A stretch of DNA of 64,000 bases, taken from positions 744,001 through 808,000 of the forward strand of contig CANLVP010000001.1 of NCBI GenBank assembly GCA_947494675.1, in the 5' to 3' direction. The notes beneath the pieces are model-generated. The model had not been told where the DNA came from and ran no database searches. It saw only the letters and a list, made by a program, of their open reading frames with translations. Origin of the DNA: an uncultured Paracoccaceae bacterium. Lineage in GTDB: Bacteria; Pseudomonadota; Alphaproteobacteria; Rhodobacterales; Rhodobacteraceae. Below, piece after piece: positions 29,953 to 39,406 of the stretch; the first letter of the stretch is position 1; the number at the start of each line of letters is the position of its first letter. The position numbers were made by a program, and so were the translations under genes.

Positions 29953-29986
29953 GCCTCCGGCGGGGATATTTACCGATCAAAGAAAG
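29953..29986 (+). repeat. 34-bp dispersed repeat, copy 1
   Basis: Starts GCCTCCGGCGGGGATATTTA and ends GATCAAAGAAAG. It matches 46908-46941 (minus strand) at 32 of 34 positions. It lies 28 bases after the stop of the cobalamin adenosyltransferase gene and in the same direction, directly after the 19-bp palindrome. Confidence 0.8.
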
Positions 29987-30131
29987 CCATTAGGGCGAAC
30001 TTGTTGACGTGCGCGTCAAGAACGTGGCGTCCATAGGCCTTGCGGCGTCGATTTTGCACTGTTGTCGGGGGCCAGGTGTTGCTATCCCACACGTTAGATT
30101 ATTGCGCCATACATATGGGAGATATGCGCCG

Positions 30132-30890
30132 ATGAAGGTCCTGGTACCCGTCAAACGCGTGATTGACTACAACGTGAAGGTTCGCGTCAAAGCGGACGGC
30201 AGCGGAGTTGATCTTGCGAACGTCAAAATGTCGATGAACCCGTTCGATGAAATTGCTGTCGAAGAAGCCATCCGCCTGCGCGAAGCTGGCAAGGCCGAGG
30301 AAGTCGTCGCTGTATCCATCGGCGTCAAACAAGCGCAGGAAACCCTGCGCACGGCTTTGGCCATGGGGGCGGATCGCGCCATTCTGGTTGTGGCCACCGA
30401 TGACGTACACAACGACATTGAGCCGCTGGCCGTTGCCAAAGTGCTGAAGGCGATTGTTGACGAAGAGGCCCCCGGCCTTGTGCTCTGCGGCAAGCAGGCC
30501 ATCGATAACGACATGAACGCCACGGGTCAGATGCTCTCTGCCCTGTTGGGTTGGTCGCAGGCGACTTTTGCGTCCGAGCTGGATGTCGATGGCGACAGCG
30601 CCGTTGTCACCCGCGAAGTGGACGGCGGTTTGCAGACCATCAAGGTCAAGATGCCCTCAATCGTCACGGTTGATTTGCGCCTGAACGAGCCGCGTTATGC
30701 CTCGCTGCCCAACATCATGAAGGCCAAGAAAAAGCCGCTGGATGAAAAGACACCTGCCGATTACGGCGTTGATGTCACACCGCGTCTGACCGTTGTGAAA
30801 ACCACAGAGCCTGAGGCGCGCAGCGCGGGCATCATCGTGGGTTCGGTTGATGAGCTAGTCGAGAAACTTAAAGAAGCGGGGGCTGTGTAA
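30132..30890 (+). CDS. etfB: Electron transfer flavoprotein subunit beta
   Basis: Beta subunit of the FAD/AMP-containing electron carrier that accepts electrons from acyl-CoA dehydrogenases and passes them to ETF-quinone oxidoreductase. 252 residues. [20 protein letters not shown] at the start, [15 protein letters not shown], and [20 protein letters not shown] are typical. ATG 30132 is preceded by GGGAG; the open frame back to 30009 is not needed. Its stop overlaps the etfA start by one base, so the subunits are made together. Confidence 0.95.
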   Translation: MKVLVPVKRVIDYNVKVRVKADGSGVDLANVKMSMNPFDEIAVEEAIRLREAGKAEEVVAVSIGVKQAQETLRTALAMGADRAILVVATDDVHNDIEPLAVAKVLKAIVDEEAPGLVLCGKQAIDNDMNATGQMLSALLGWSQATFASELDVDGDSAVVTREVDGGLQTIKVKMPSIVTVDLRLNEPRYASLPNIMKAKKKPLDEKTPADYGVDVTPRLTVVKTTEPEARSAGIIVGSVDELVEKLKEAGAV

Positions 30891-31816
30891 TGGCTGTTCT
30901 TCTGATTGCAGACGTCAATGCGGGCGAATTGTCCGTGGATGCAACCGCCAAGGCCGTGTCGGCTGCCGGTAGCCTCGGCGATGTGACCGTGTTGTGCGTT
31001 GGCGCCAATTCCAAAGGTGCCGCGGATGAGGCCGCAAAGATCGACGGTGTTGCCAAAGTGCTTTGCGCCGAGGATGCGGTGCTTGGTCACCAGATGGCAG
31101 AGCCTGCGGCGGATCTGATCGTGTCGCTGGCTGGGGATTATTCCCACATTGCCGCGCCGGGCACGACGGACGCCAAGAACATCATGCCCCGCGTTGCAGC
31201 ATTGCTGGACGCGCAGGTCATCAGCGAGGTCACCGCGATTGTCGATGCCGACACGTTTGAGCGGCCGATCTACGCGGGCAACGCGATCCAGACGGTCAAG
31301 TCAGGTGATGCGACCAAGGTTCTGACCATTCGGACTGCTGGCTTTGATGCCGCTGGCATGGGTGGTTCTGCGGCCGTCGAAATGATCGGCGCACCTGCCG
31401 ATCCCGGCCTGTCGTCATGGGTTGAAGACAAGGTTGCTGCCAGCGACCGGCCAGAGCTGACGTCTGCGGGCGTTGTTGTTTCTGGTGGGCGCGGTGTGGG
31501 GTCGGAAGATGACTTTGCCCTGATTGAAAAGCTTGCCGATAAGCTGGGTGCTGCTGTTGGCGCATCCCGTGCGGCGGTCGATTCCGGTTATGCGCCGAAC
31601 GATTGGCAGGTTGGGCAGACCGGCAAGGTTGTCGCCCCTGATCTTTATGTGGCCGTCGGCATTTCCGGCGCGATCCAGCACTTGGCTGGCATGAAGGACA
31701 GCAAGATCATCGTCGCAATCAACAAAGACGAAGAAGCGCCCATCTTCCAGGTCGCTGACTACGGTCTTGTGGCCGATCTGTTCACGGCTGTGCCTGAACT
31801 GACGGAAAAGCTCTAA
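30890..31816 (+). CDS. etfA: Electron transfer flavoprotein subunit alpha
   Basis: Alpha subunit, which holds the FAD. 308 residues. The C-terminal FAD domain is intact: [40 protein letters not shown] and [20 protein letters not shown]. It starts in the stop codon of etfB (TAATG) and is followed by a terminator. The dehydrogenase at 43.0 kb (Mcd) and other acyl-CoA dehydrogenases are the likely electron donors. Confidence 0.96.
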   Translation: MAVLLIADVNAGELSVDATAKAVSAAGSLGDVTVLCVGANSKGAADEAAKIDGVAKVLCAEDAVLGHQMAEPAADLIVSLAGDYSHIAAPGTTDAKNIMPRVAALLDAQVISEVTAIVDADTFERPIYAGNAIQTVKSGDATKVLTIRTAGFDAAGMGGSAAVEMIGAPADPGLSSWVEDKVAASDRPELTSAGVVVSGGRGVGSEDDFALIEKLADKLGAAVGASRAAVDSGYAPNDWQVGQTGKVVAPDLYVAVGISGAIQHLAGMKDSKIIVAINKDEEAPIFQVADYGLVADLFTAVPELTEKL

Positions 31817-31821
31817 GCGAC

Positions 31822-31882
31822 GGCGGGCACTGGCCCGCCTGTCCGCGTATCCCGAAAGCCCGCCCATTGTGGCGGGCTTTTG
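31822..31882 (+). terminator. Terminator of etfBA
   Basis: Two hairpins follow etfA: GGCGGG/CCCGCC (31822-31827 with 31834-31839) and a 10-bp stem, AAAGCCCGCC/GGCGGGCTTT (31855-31864 with 31871-31880), ending in a short T-run. The second is a good intrinsic terminator and may also act for the convergent gene at 31886. Confidence 0.85.
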
Positions 31883-31885
31883 CGT

Positions 31886-32740
31886 TCAGGCCGCACCACG
31901 TTGCGACATTGCATTGCGCAGGCTTGGGGTCAGCAGGTTCGCTGCCTCGTGATGACAAGCAACGCCCATCATCGCAGTTGCGGCCTTGGCCTGCATTGGC
32001 GAGTAGAACATGCCTTTAGTGCCTTGGGCGCGGGCCACGTCGGTTGGGTTGGCGACAACCGTGTCCTGAACCAAATGGCTTAGCTCACCAACCATCTCAG
32101 CCGTCACAAACAACGGATCAACTTGCAGCGGGTTGTCGTGTTGATCCCATGGCCTATCCGTCATCGGCGTTTTTGAGAACCACAACAGCACCGTGCGCGG
32201 ACCGATTTGCCCCAGCATGTTTTTCATCCGGGCAACCCAAGCCTCTCGCAGCTCGGACACAACGATGTCGAACCGTTCGGGTGACAGGCTGTGCAGCGTC
32301 GACAACATATGCCGCGTGAACGTAAAGTCAGCGAAATCAACGTCGTTATAGATCGCCTCCATCACTGTTGAGGCGCGCAGGAACCGGTCATTGCGGCGCG
32401 GATGCACCGAATAAAAGCGGTTGGACATATAGTTTGCGCCCATGATCTGCACGACTGTTATTTCGGCATCGTTACAAATGCCCATGATCGTTGGATCATT
32501 CACAAAGGCATCCACGCCGCCATTCACACAGCCAAGGTTGACGCAGGTCATCCCCAACTCTTTTTCAACAAGCGCCGGAACCGGCTTGTCGATGAATTTG
32601 CCGAACGTCTCCGTCCCGCCAATGAAAGAGATATAAGGGCTGTCCAGCCGCCGTTTGGGCCCCCGGAAAAAGATCCGCGACATTCCATATCGGCAGGGCG
32701 CGTAGTGCAGTCCACCGCCGTCGATCGTTTCATGTTTCAT
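31886..32740 (-). CDS. DUF6473 family protein
   Basis: Protein of 284 residues that fits DUF6473, a family largely seen in Rhodobacteraceae: YGMSRIFFRGPKRRLDSPYI and FIGGTETFGKFIDKPVPALV at the start, then CVNLGCVNGGVDAF, and MGANYMSNRFYSVHPRRNDRF. No signal peptide or membrane helix. The GG(S/T)ET and asparagine-rich pattern hints at an SGNH-hydrolase or sulfotransferase-associated fold, but function is unknown. ATG 32740 has GGGAA close before; TTG 32749 is possible. Convergent with etfA. Confidence 0.6.
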   Translation of the reverse strand: MKHETIDGGGLHYAPCRYGMSRIFFRGPKRRLDSPYISFIGGTETFGKFIDKPVPALVEKELGMTCVNLGCVNGGVDAFVNDPTIMGICNDAEITVVQIMGANYMSNRFYSVHPRRNDRFLRASTVMEAIYNDVDFADFTFTRHMLSTLHSLSPERFDIVVSELREAWVARMKNMLGQIGPRTVLLWFSKTPMTDRPWDQHDNPLQVDPLFVTAEMVGELSHLVQDTVVANPTDVARAQGTKGMFYSPMQAKAATAMMGVACHHEAANLLTPSLRNAMSQRGAA

Positions 32741-32905
32741 GGTTCCCAAGCCTCTCGTCTGTTACCCACTTTCAAGAGATTCGCCGAAATCCATTTCGAT
32801 TTCGCTAAAGTGAAAGTTTGAACATTCTTTTAAGCGACCGCGCGCCTTGTCGCGGCTTGTTTGGGGCGGCATAACGGGGCCGCAGGACGCGAAAGGATTT
32901 CGGCC

Positions 32906-33781
32906 ATGACGATCAATTCCGTAGGCATCGTAGGTGCAGGTCAGATGGGCAATGGCATCGCCCATGTCTTTGCTTTGGCTGGGTTTGACGTCAAAATGAC
33001 CGACATCAGTGAAGACGCGCTTAAGGCCGCTGTCGCGCTGATTGACCGCAATCTGGAACGGCAGGTAAGCAAGGGCGCTATCGACGCGGAGACCAGATCT
33101 GCGGCAATCGGGCGCATCAGCACGACGCCCGTTTTGACGGAGTTGGGGCCAAGCGATCTGATTATTGAGGCCGCGACAGAGCGGGAAACGATCAAACAGG
33201 CCATATTCGAAGACCTTGTGCCGCATCTGAAACCAGAGACGATTCTGACCTCCAATACATCGTCCATTTCGATCACGCGGCTTGCCAGCCGCACCGACCG
33301 GCCTGAAAAGTTCATGGGTTTCCACTTTATGAACCCGGTCCCGATCATGCAGCTCGTTGAATTGATCCGTGGCATTGCGACAGATGAACCGACCTTCCGC
33401 GCCTGCCAGGAGGTCGTGAAAAAGCTGGGCAAGACCAGTACCGCGTCAGAGGATTTCCCCGCCTTTATCGTGAACCGCATCCTAATGCCGATGATCAACG
33501 AGGCGATTTACACCCTGTATGAGGGCGTGGGCTCTGTGCAATCGATTGATACTTCGCTCAAGCTGGGGGCCAATCACCCGATGGGGCCACTGGAACTGGC
33601 GGACTTTATCGGTCTCGACACCTGTCTTGCGATCATGAACGTGCTGCACGATGGCTTGGCCGATACCAAATACCGTCCCTGCCCGCTGCTGACAAAATAT
33701 GTTGAGGCCGGATGGCTGGGCCGCAAATCCAAGCGCGGGTTCTACGACTACAGGGGCGAGGTGCCCGTGCCGACCCGCTAG
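32906..33781 (+). CDS. hbd: 3-hydroxybutyryl-CoA dehydrogenase
   Basis: Oxidises 3-hydroxybutyryl-CoA to acetoacetyl-CoA with NAD(P), or the reverse. 291 residues. The Rossmann loop is GIVGAGQMGNG (7-17); SNTSSISITRLA, the catalytic His in GFHFMNPVPIM and the C-terminal dimer domain (NHPMGPLELADFIGLD) are all present. ATG 32906 with AAAGGA upstream; the longer frame to 32861 is not supported. It serves PHB/butyrate metabolism and the entry to the ethylmalonyl-CoA pathway; etfBA is 1 kb away, as in related genomes. Confidence 0.93.
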   Translation: MTINSVGIVGAGQMGNGIAHVFALAGFDVKMTDISEDALKAAVALIDRNLERQVSKGAIDAETRSAAIGRISTTPVLTELGPSDLIIEAATERETIKQAIFEDLVPHLKPETILTSNTSSISITRLASRTDRPEKFMGFHFMNPVPIMQLVELIRGIATDEPTFRACQEVVKKLGKTSTASEDFPAFIVNRILMPMINEAIYTLYEGVGSVQSIDTSLKLGANHPMGPLELADFIGLDTCLAIMNVLHDGLADTKYRPCPLLTKYVEAGWLGRKSKRGFYDYRGEVPVPTR

Positions 33782-34656
33782 GGTTTGAGCGCCAGTGTCT
33801 GGTCGCGCAGCCACGCCATAAAGGCCCGCGGGTCGTCTGACTTGCTGGCCCAATCGTCAGGCGTGATCGGATCACCAATCACCGGGCGAAAGACGGTATT
33901 CCGTGACCGGACAATTTCGTGGATCAGCAGGCTTTGCCGCAATGTCGCGGACATCTGGTGCGCCATTTGATAGGCGCGTGAATTGGCGCCGGGAAAGAAG
34001 CACGGCACAACCGTTGCGCCCGACTTGCGGATCATCTTGGCGGTAAAGACGTTCCATTCGGTTTCAATGACTGGGCCGAACATCGACTGCGATGTCGCCA
34101 CCACGCCCGATGGAAAGAGCGCCACAACGCCCGCCTCATTCAGGTGCTCCATCGCAGCGCGGCGCATTTCAACCATGCGTTGCTGGGCATCATTGTGATG
34201 CGGGAACGGTACTGGGATGAGGAACTGGCTTGCGACTGTGTCGATCTCGGTCAAAAGCGACCGGGTCAGGATCTTATAGTCCAGCCTGCGGCGGCCAATG
34301 ATCTCTGCCATGACCATCCCATCGACCATGCCATGCGGGTGGTTGGCCACAAAAACGACGGGGCCGGATGCAGGTATCTTTTCAAGCTCTTCTGCCGGGG
34401 TCTGAATGTCCACACCCAGCACATCGAGCGCAGAGGTCCAGAACTCCTGCCCCTGATACGGGCCACGGCGTTCAAATTCGCGGATCATGCGCACGACCTG
34501 CAACTTGCCCGTCATCCACTCGACCGAGCGGATAAAGCCAGACCGGATTGGGCTGTCAAAAGATGTCGCGTAGCTGAGGACACCACGGTCGTAGTGCACA
34601 GGTTTAGGTTGCAGCTTAGGGGGCATCGTTGGCGTCTTGCTGGTCAAATCGGTCAA
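33778..34656 (-). CDS. PlsC-like lysophospholipid acyltransferase
   Basis: Acyltransferase of 292 residues. HPHGMVD gives the HxxxxD catalytic box (residues about 105-111), followed by FPSGVVATS and VPCFFPGANSRAYQMAHQMS, blocks typical of this group, some of which make ornithine lipids or phosphatidic acid. The substrate is not certain. The start is TTG 34656 with GGAAGG 7 bases before. Its end overlaps the convergent hbd end by 4 bases. Confidence 0.78.
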   Translation of the reverse strand: MTDLTSKTPTMPPKLQPKPVHYDRGVLSYATSFDSPIRSGFIRSVEWMTGKLQVVRMIREFERRGPYQGQEFWTSALDVLGVDIQTPAEELEKIPASGPVVFVANHPHGMVDGMVMAEIIGRRRLDYKILTRSLLTEIDTVASQFLIPVPFPHHNDAQQRMVEMRRAAMEHLNEAGVVALFPSGVVATSQSMFGPVIETEWNVFTAKMIRKSGATVVPCFFPGANSRAYQMAHQMSATLRQSLLIHEIVRSRNTVFRPVIGDPITPDDWASKSDDPRAFMAWLRDQTLALKP

Positions 34657-34689
34657 TCCGTTGCCTTCCAGTAGGAACCCAAACCGGTC

Positions 34690-34959
34690 CTAGTCGCCTT
34701 CGCCAAATTTGTCGTTCACGAGGTCTGTGATCGCCTTGGCGAGCGCCTCTGCCTGCGGACCACGTGTTTCAACGTCTATAAATGTTCCAATGGTCGCTGC
34801 CAACATTAATAGGCCCATGATGCTGTCGCCCTCGGCGGACATCCCATCCTTGCTGACAGTGGCGTCGGCATCATGTGCTTCAACCACTTCGGCCAGTTTG
34901 GCGGATGCGCGGGCGTGCAGCCCTTTGATGTTTTGGATCTCAAGACGCAAATTCGCCAT
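34690..34959 (-). CDS. ptsH: Phosphocarrier protein HPr
   Basis: Phosphocarrier of the nitrogen/regulatory-type PTS, 89 residues. His15 in GLHARAS takes phosphate from enzyme I; Ser46 in EGDSIMGLLML is the site for HPr kinase, which is encoded in the same cluster. Last gene of the hprK-rapZ-EIIA-ptsH run; starts 2 bases after the EIIA stop. No sugar permease components are present here, so the role is likely regulatory. Confidence 0.93.
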   Translation of the reverse strand: MANLRLEIQNIKGLHARASAKLAEVVEAHDADATVSKDGMSAEGDSIMGLLMLAATIGTFIDVETRGPQAEALAKAITDLVNDKFGEGD

Positions 34960-34961
34960 TG

Positions 34962-35354
34962 TCAGCTCGGCTCTACGATGTGGGTGTTGATGTATTTGTG
35001 GGCCGCGTCGATGGCGGCATTCACAGCCTCTGGCACTGGTTTATGGCGGGTCTTGGCGAGCTTGATCAGCATCGGCAGGTTCGCGCCATAGATGATCTGC
35101 CGTTTGGCCACACTGCAGGCCCGAAGGCTCAGGTTCGAGGGTGAGCCGCCAAACATATCAGTGACAATGACAACCCCGTCGCCGGTATCCACTGCATCGG
35201 CGGCGGCGCAAATCTCGGCCTGTTTGTCGCTGCGGTTCTCTTCAGCGGCGATGGTGATCGCGCGGATGCCCGTCTGTTTGCCAACCACGTGCTCAACCGC
35301 CGCGAGGTATTCAAGCGCAAGTCCCCCATGTGCAACGATGACGATACCAATCAA
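34962..35354 (-). CDS. PTS EIIA component, mannose family
   Basis: EIIA of the mannose type, 130 residues, with the phosphorylated His9 in IVIVAHGG and the conserved [13 protein letters not shown] block. In alphaproteobacteria this stand-alone EIIA receives phosphate from HPr and works as a regulator rather than in sugar uptake. The start is TTG 35354, overlapping the stop of rapZ. No EIIB or EIIC gene is near. Confidence 0.88.
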   Translation of the reverse strand: MIGIVIVAHGGLALEYLAAVEHVVGKQTGIRAITIAAEENRSDKQAEICAAADAVDTGDGVVIVTDMFGGSPSNLSLRACSVAKRQIIYGANLPMLIKLAKTRHKPVPEAVNAAIDAAHKYINTHIVEPS

Positions 35355-36253
35355 CCCAACTGTCCTTTGTGTGCGCTGTCCCGGCGCTCCATCTCTCGGT
35401 GACGTTTAGACACCTGCCAACCGTCCTCTGCAAGGGATGCGGCCATCCTTTCTGCCATGGCGATGGATCGGTGTTTGCCACCGGTGCAACCAAACCCGAT
35501 GGCCAGATGCGACCGGCCTTCGTCCTTGTGGGCGGGCAATTGCAGGTCCAACAGGCCTTTCACTTGCGCAAAAAAGTCCGCAAAACGCGGATCTTGTGCA
35601 ACGTAAGCGTCCACGTCAGGGTCGCGGCCGTCTTTCGCGCGCAGATCAGGATCCCAATGGGGATTCCTCAGAAACCGACAATCCAGCACCATATCAAGCC
35701 CGCGTGGCAGGCCCCTTTTGTAGGAAAAAGACTGAACAGACACGCCAAGTGTGGCGCTTTGCGGAGCAAAAAGGCGTTCAACCTCAGCCCGCAGGTCGTG
35801 CGGGGTCATCTTGGTAGTATCCACCAAAACGTCTGCGCGGGCGCGAATGGGAATCAACAGATCGGTTTCCGCCGTGATGCCCGCCAGCGGCGGCCCGGCG
35901 GGGGCCAGCGGGTGACGGCGGCGGGTTTCGGAATAGCGGCGGATCAGGGTGTCGGCGTCCGCCTCAAGATAAAGCACTTGTGTCGCGTCGCCCCGGCTTT
36001 GCGTCACCTGATCGATGGCCTCAATCAAGGCGTTGGTCCCAAAGTCGCGGTTGCGCACGTCGATCCCAATTGCAAGTGGGCGCGTGGCCGGACCATCAAG
36101 CAGGCGCGACAACAGCGACAGCGGCAGATTGTCGATCACCTCAAACCCGATGTCTTCAAGCGCGCGGATCGCGGTTGATCGGCCACCACCGGACGGGCCG
36201 GTGACCAAAAGCACCGGGGGATCGTCGGCCTGAGTGTGTGTCGTATCGGTCAT
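35351..36253 (-). CDS. rapZ: RNase adapter protein RapZ (nucleotide-binding)
   Basis: RapZ/YvcJ family P-loop protein of 300 residues; in E. coli it binds GlmZ/GlmY sRNAs and guides RNase E, while in others it links to PTS and cell-wall precursor control. Walker A GPSGGGRS at 19-26; [20 protein letters not shown], and the C-terminal [16 protein letters not shown], all typical. Start overlaps the hprK stop by 4 bases. Whether it handles sRNA here is unknown. Confidence 0.92.
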   Translation of the reverse strand: MTDTTHTQADDPPVLLVTGPSGGGRSTAIRALEDIGFEVIDNLPLSLLSRLLDGPATRPLAIGIDVRNRDFGTNALIEAIDQVTQSRGDATQVLYLEADADTLIRRYSETRRRHPLAPAGPPLAGITAETDLLIPIRARADVLVDTTKMTPHDLRAEVERLFAPQSATLGVSVQSFSYKRGLPRGLDMVLDCRFLRNPHWDPDLRAKDGRDPDVDAYVAQDPRFADFFAQVKGLLDLQLPAHKDEGRSHLAIGFGCTGGKHRSIAMAERMAASLAEDGWQVSKRHREMERRDSAHKGQLG

Positions 36254-36669
36254 GGCTTTTCGCGCCCGTGGCGAATCAATGTCAGGATCGCAGAAGGGAA
36301 ACCTAGGCTTTGCGCCCTGTGAAGCAAGGGGATGTCACATCCCAAATACGTGACGTAACGCAGCGGCGGCAGGCGTTCAGCCTCTGTTTGGTCAAGGTCG
36401 ATCACGAGCCGAAGCGGGGTTTCATCGCAAAGCGGTGCCCGCAGAAGCCCGACGCCCCGCGCCTCGATCAACGGCGGCAGCGTTGGTGGGCGGCTGGCGA
36501 TGACGGTGTCATCTGCGTTGGTGAGCGCAGTTTGGTCGTCGGCTACGAGCGCGGCACCCTGCGCAATCAGCGCAAGCCCAAGTTCGGATTTCCCGCTACC
36601 TGACGCGCCAGTGATCAGGACGCCCTGCCCGTCCAGATCGACGCATGTCGCGTGCAGGACTGTCGTCAT
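36250..36669 (-). CDS. hprK: HPr kinase/phosphorylase, short alphaproteobacterial form
   Basis: 139 residues, only the C-terminal catalytic domain of the enzyme known from Firmicutes, which is normal in Alphaproteobacteria. Walker A GASGSGKS at 21-28 and LVADDQTAL after it. It phosphorylates or dephosphorylates Ser46 of HPr according to metabolic state. It begins 3 bases after the chvG stop, linking it to the two-component system. Confidence 0.9.
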   Translation of the reverse strand: MTTVLHATCVDLDGQGVLITGASGSGKSELGLALIAQGAALVADDQTALTNADDTVIASRPPTLPPLIEARGVGLLRAPLCDETPLRLVIDLDQTEAERLPPLRYVTYLGCDIPLLHRAQSLGFPSAILTLIRHGREKP

Positions 36670-36672
36670 CGT

Positions 36673-38403
36673 TTAGACCGGAAGGCCTACAACGAAACGC
36701 GCGCCCAAAGGCTCTGACGTCATGTCGGCCTCACCGGGGCGGATGTTTTCAGCCCAGATCACGCCGCCATGTGCCTCAATGATCTGCTTTGAGATCGCGA
36801 GGCCAAGACCGGAATTGTCGCCAAACTGCCCCTCTGGCCGCTCGGAATAGAACCGCTGGAACACCTTTGTCAGCGCCTCATTCGGAATACCGGGGCCGGT
36901 GTCTTCGACCACGACCAGCACGCGGTTTTCACGCTTGCGGACCCAGACGCGGATCGCGTCGCCGTCTTCGCAAAATGAAATCGCATTGGTGATCAGGTTG
37001 ACAAAGACCTGCGCCAGACGCCCCTCAAGCCCCATGACATGGATCGGTTTGTCAGGCACATCGGCGATATATTCGATACCTTTCGATGCCGCTTCCTTGC
37101 CCAGGAATTCGTTGAGGTTGCCCAGCATCTTGAGCAGGTCAAAGGATTCCTCCTCTTCCCTGACAAGCTCACTATCCAGACGGGAGGCGTTGGAGATATC
37201 GCTGACCAGACGATCAAGCCGCCGCACGTCGTGTTCGATCACTTCGAGCATCTTTTCGCGTTGGTCATCCCGCTTGGCAATCCGCATCGTCCCGACGGCA
37301 GAGCGCAAGCTTGCGAGCGGGTTCTTGATCTCATGCGCGACGTCGGCCGCAAATTGTTCGTTGCCCTCAATCCGCTCATAAAGCGCCTGCACCATGCCGC
37401 GCAAAGCGCCGGAAAGGCGGCCAATCTCATCGGGGCGGGCGGTCAGATCGGGGATACGCACCTTAGTCGGTGACATCTTGCGGGCGTTCTTGTCCCGGCC
37501 CAATTCGGCAGCGGCGGCCAGATCGGCCAGCGGGTTGGCGATGGTCGAGGCAAGCACGAGGCTAAGGCCGATGGAAATCAGGATGCCCACGAGAAACAAG
37601 CGCAAGACCTGTTCACGCTCGCGGGCGACAAGCGCGTCCAACTCGCCAGCAGCGGAGGAAATCAGCACAACACCAACAGGGCGGCCGTTTTGGGAAATCG
37701 GTGTCGAGACGACGAATGTGGTGCCGCGCGCCGTGGTCACCGCGTTAATGCCTGTGCCATCCGCCATGACGGCGCGAATGTCTTCGGGCGTGGTATCTTG
37801 CAGAACATCTTCGGCCTGGCTGTCGGTACTGACCACCGCCCGCATCGACCCCCAAACCTGAGAGAGGAAATCGCTGATGAATGTCGCACTATCGTCGCGT
37901 TCCAACCCATCAATGGCAGAGCCGCCACGCGCACCTTTGGCGGTTGCAATCAAGGTGCCAGAGGGATCATAAACCGCGACGTCGATGCCGCCGCGCAAGT
38001 CCATTTCAGCCAGCGTGTTTACGACATCAATGCCATCACCGGTGATCAGATCAACGGGCGCGGTCATCGGCATCCGCGCCTCAAGCACGTCTGCGATCAG
38101 CTCCGCCTCGTTCACCAAACCATTGGCACGCTGATAGGCGAGGTTATCGCGGCTGGGATTGAGGTAAAGCACACCGGCCACCAGCAGGATCATCGCAATC
38201 AGATTGAAGGTGATGATCTTGCGGGCAATCGGCGAATTGCGCAGTTGGATCAGGCCACGGCTGCGGCGCTGTTCCAGCATTTCCTGTTCGTGCAGGGCGG
38301 TGGGCGACACCCAGTCGTCTCCCAGCACAAGGTCCGGTTGGCTTTTGGCAGCCTTCCGGACCGAGTTCAGGTCGCGCACGTCAATGTCAGAGACATCGGT
38401 CAT
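36673..38403 (-). CDS. chvG: Sensor histidine kinase ChvG
   Basis: Inner-membrane sensor kinase of 576 residues. Helix 1 at about 62-82 (IITFNLIAMILLVAGVLYL), a periplasmic domain, helix 2 at about 270-290 (LFLVGILISIGLSLVLA), HAMP, then the H box FAADVAHEIKNPL with the phosphorylated His at 357, and N, G1 and G2 boxes (NLITNAISF, VEDTGPGIP, GLGLAISK). In relatives ChvG responds to acid and envelope or host signals and controls ChvI. Start ATG 38403, immediately after the chvI stop; GTG 38406 is possible. Confidence 0.93.
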   Translation of the reverse strand: MTDVSDIDVRDLNSVRKAAKSQPDLVLGDDWVSPTALHEQEMLEQRRSRGLIQLRNSPIARKIITFNLIAMILLVAGVLYLNPSRDNLAYQRANGLVNEAELIADVLEARMPMTAPVDLITGDGIDVVNTLAEMDLRGGIDVAVYDPSGTLIATAKGARGGSAIDGLERDDSATFISDFLSQVWGSMRAVVSTDSQAEDVLQDTTPEDIRAVMADGTGINAVTTARGTTFVVSTPISQNGRPVGVVLISSAAGELDALVAREREQVLRLFLVGILISIGLSLVLASTIANPLADLAAAAELGRDKNARKMSPTKVRIPDLTARPDEIGRLSGALRGMVQALYERIEGNEQFAADVAHEIKNPLASLRSAVGTMRIAKRDDQREKMLEVIEHDVRRLDRLVSDISNASRLDSELVREEEESFDLLKMLGNLNEFLGKEAASKGIEYIADVPDKPIHVMGLEGRLAQVFVNLITNAISFCEDGDAIRVWVRKRENRVLVVVEDTGPGIPNEALTKVFQRFYSERPEGQFGDNSGLGLAISKQIIEAHGGVIWAENIRPGEADMTSEPLGARFVVGLPV

Positions 38404-38406
38404 CAC

Positions 38407-39108
38407 TTACTCTTCGTTGTAGCGATACCCGATACCGTAAAGCGTTTCGATTGCCGAAAACTCATCATCAGCCATCCGCATCTTTTTGCGCAGACGCTTG
38501 ATGTGGCTGTCGATGGTGCGGTCGTCGACATAGACCTGATCGTCATAGGCCACGTCCATCAGCTGATCGCGTGATTTCACAAAGCCCGGACGCTGTGCCA
38601 ATGCCTGCAACAGCAGGAATTCCGTGACGGTCAGGGACACGTCCTGGCCTTTCCACTTCACCGCGTGGCGCAGTGGGTCCATAGTCAGTTCACCGCGAAC
38701 CATCACCTTGGTCTCTTCGGTTTCTTCGACTTCTTCGCCGGAAATCACATCCTGACGACGCAAGAGCGCGCGGATGCGTTCCACCAGAAGACGCTGGCTA
38801 AAGGGTTTCTTGACGTAGTCGTCTGCCCCCATGCGCAGGCCCAGCACCTCGTCAATCTCATCATCTTTGGAGGTCAGGAAAATGACCGGCATCGATGTCT
38901 TCTGACGCAGACGCTGCAACAAATCCATGCCGTCCATGCGGGGCATCTTGATGTCCAGCACGGCCATATCGGGCAACCGTTTGTTGAAAGCGTCAAGTGC
39001 TGACTGGCCGTCATTATATGTTTCGACCTCAAACCCTTCGGCTTCGAGAGTCATGGAGACCGACGTCAGGATGTTCCTGTCGTCGTCCACAAGTGCAATT
39101 TTCGACAT
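38407..39108 (-). CDS. chvI: Response regulator ChvI
   Basis: OmpR-family regulator of 233 residues. Receiver domain with phosphorylated Asp52 (AVLDIKMPR), Thr near 79 and Lys near 101; C-terminal winged helix with [16 protein letters not shown] and [17 protein letters not shown]. First gene of the chvI-chvG-hprK-rapZ-EIIA-ptsH run. pckA, a known ChvI-linked or HPr-linked target in rhizobia, lies divergent 298 bases away; direct control here is inference. Confidence 0.94.
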   Translation of the reverse strand: MSKIALVDDDRNILTSVSMTLEAEGFEVETYNDGQSALDAFNKRLPDMAVLDIKMPRMDGMDLLQRLRQKTSMPVIFLTSKDDEIDEVLGLRMGADDYVKKPFSQRLLVERIRALLRRQDVISGEEVEETEETKVMVRGELTMDPLRHAVKWKGQDVSLTVTEFLLLQALAQRPGFVKSRDQLMDVAYDDQVYVDDRTIDSHIKRLRKKMRMADDEFSAIETLYGIGYRYNEE

Positions 39109-39282
39109 GGGTTTAACCCTTACTGCTTATTGTTGATCTTGCCTGCTTTTTCCAAATGTTTCCCCGTTTTAGAGGAACGAATCAAGTCTCAACTAAGAAT
39201 CAGGCAGTGATGTGTGCCTTATTTGCGCCCGGAGGTGTTATTTTCGCATTAACTGCGTTTCAAAAAGGTCACGCTTTGAATT

Positions 39283-39320
39283 GGTGGCGTTAACATGGAA
39301 ATGGTTGCGCTAACGTCACC
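39283..39320. promoter_or_regulatory. Operator-like repeats between chvI and pckA
   Basis: GGTGGCGTTAAC (39283-39294) recurs as GGTTGCGCTAAC (39303-39314), 10 of 12 matching, exactly 20 bases apart. In addition GGTGGCGTTA and TAACGTCACC (39311-39320) form a dyad with one mismatch. This is 87-124 bases upstream of the pckA start. The regulator is unknown; ChvI or a pckA repressor are candidates. The rest of 39109-39406 holds no gene; GGGCC/GGCCC (39370-39385) could form a small leader hairpin. Confidence 0.45.
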
Positions 39321-39406
39321 CCCGGGGGGTATTCGCGCGCAAAATCATGGTGCTAAGTGAAAGGATCAGGGCCAATCACGGCCCCTTTTACAGATGGAGC
39401 ATCCCA

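Noticed and set aside
39317-39329. CCCCCGGGGG-like palindrome near pckA
   Set aside because: A short GC run expected by chance in GC-rich DNA; no second copy or related motif.
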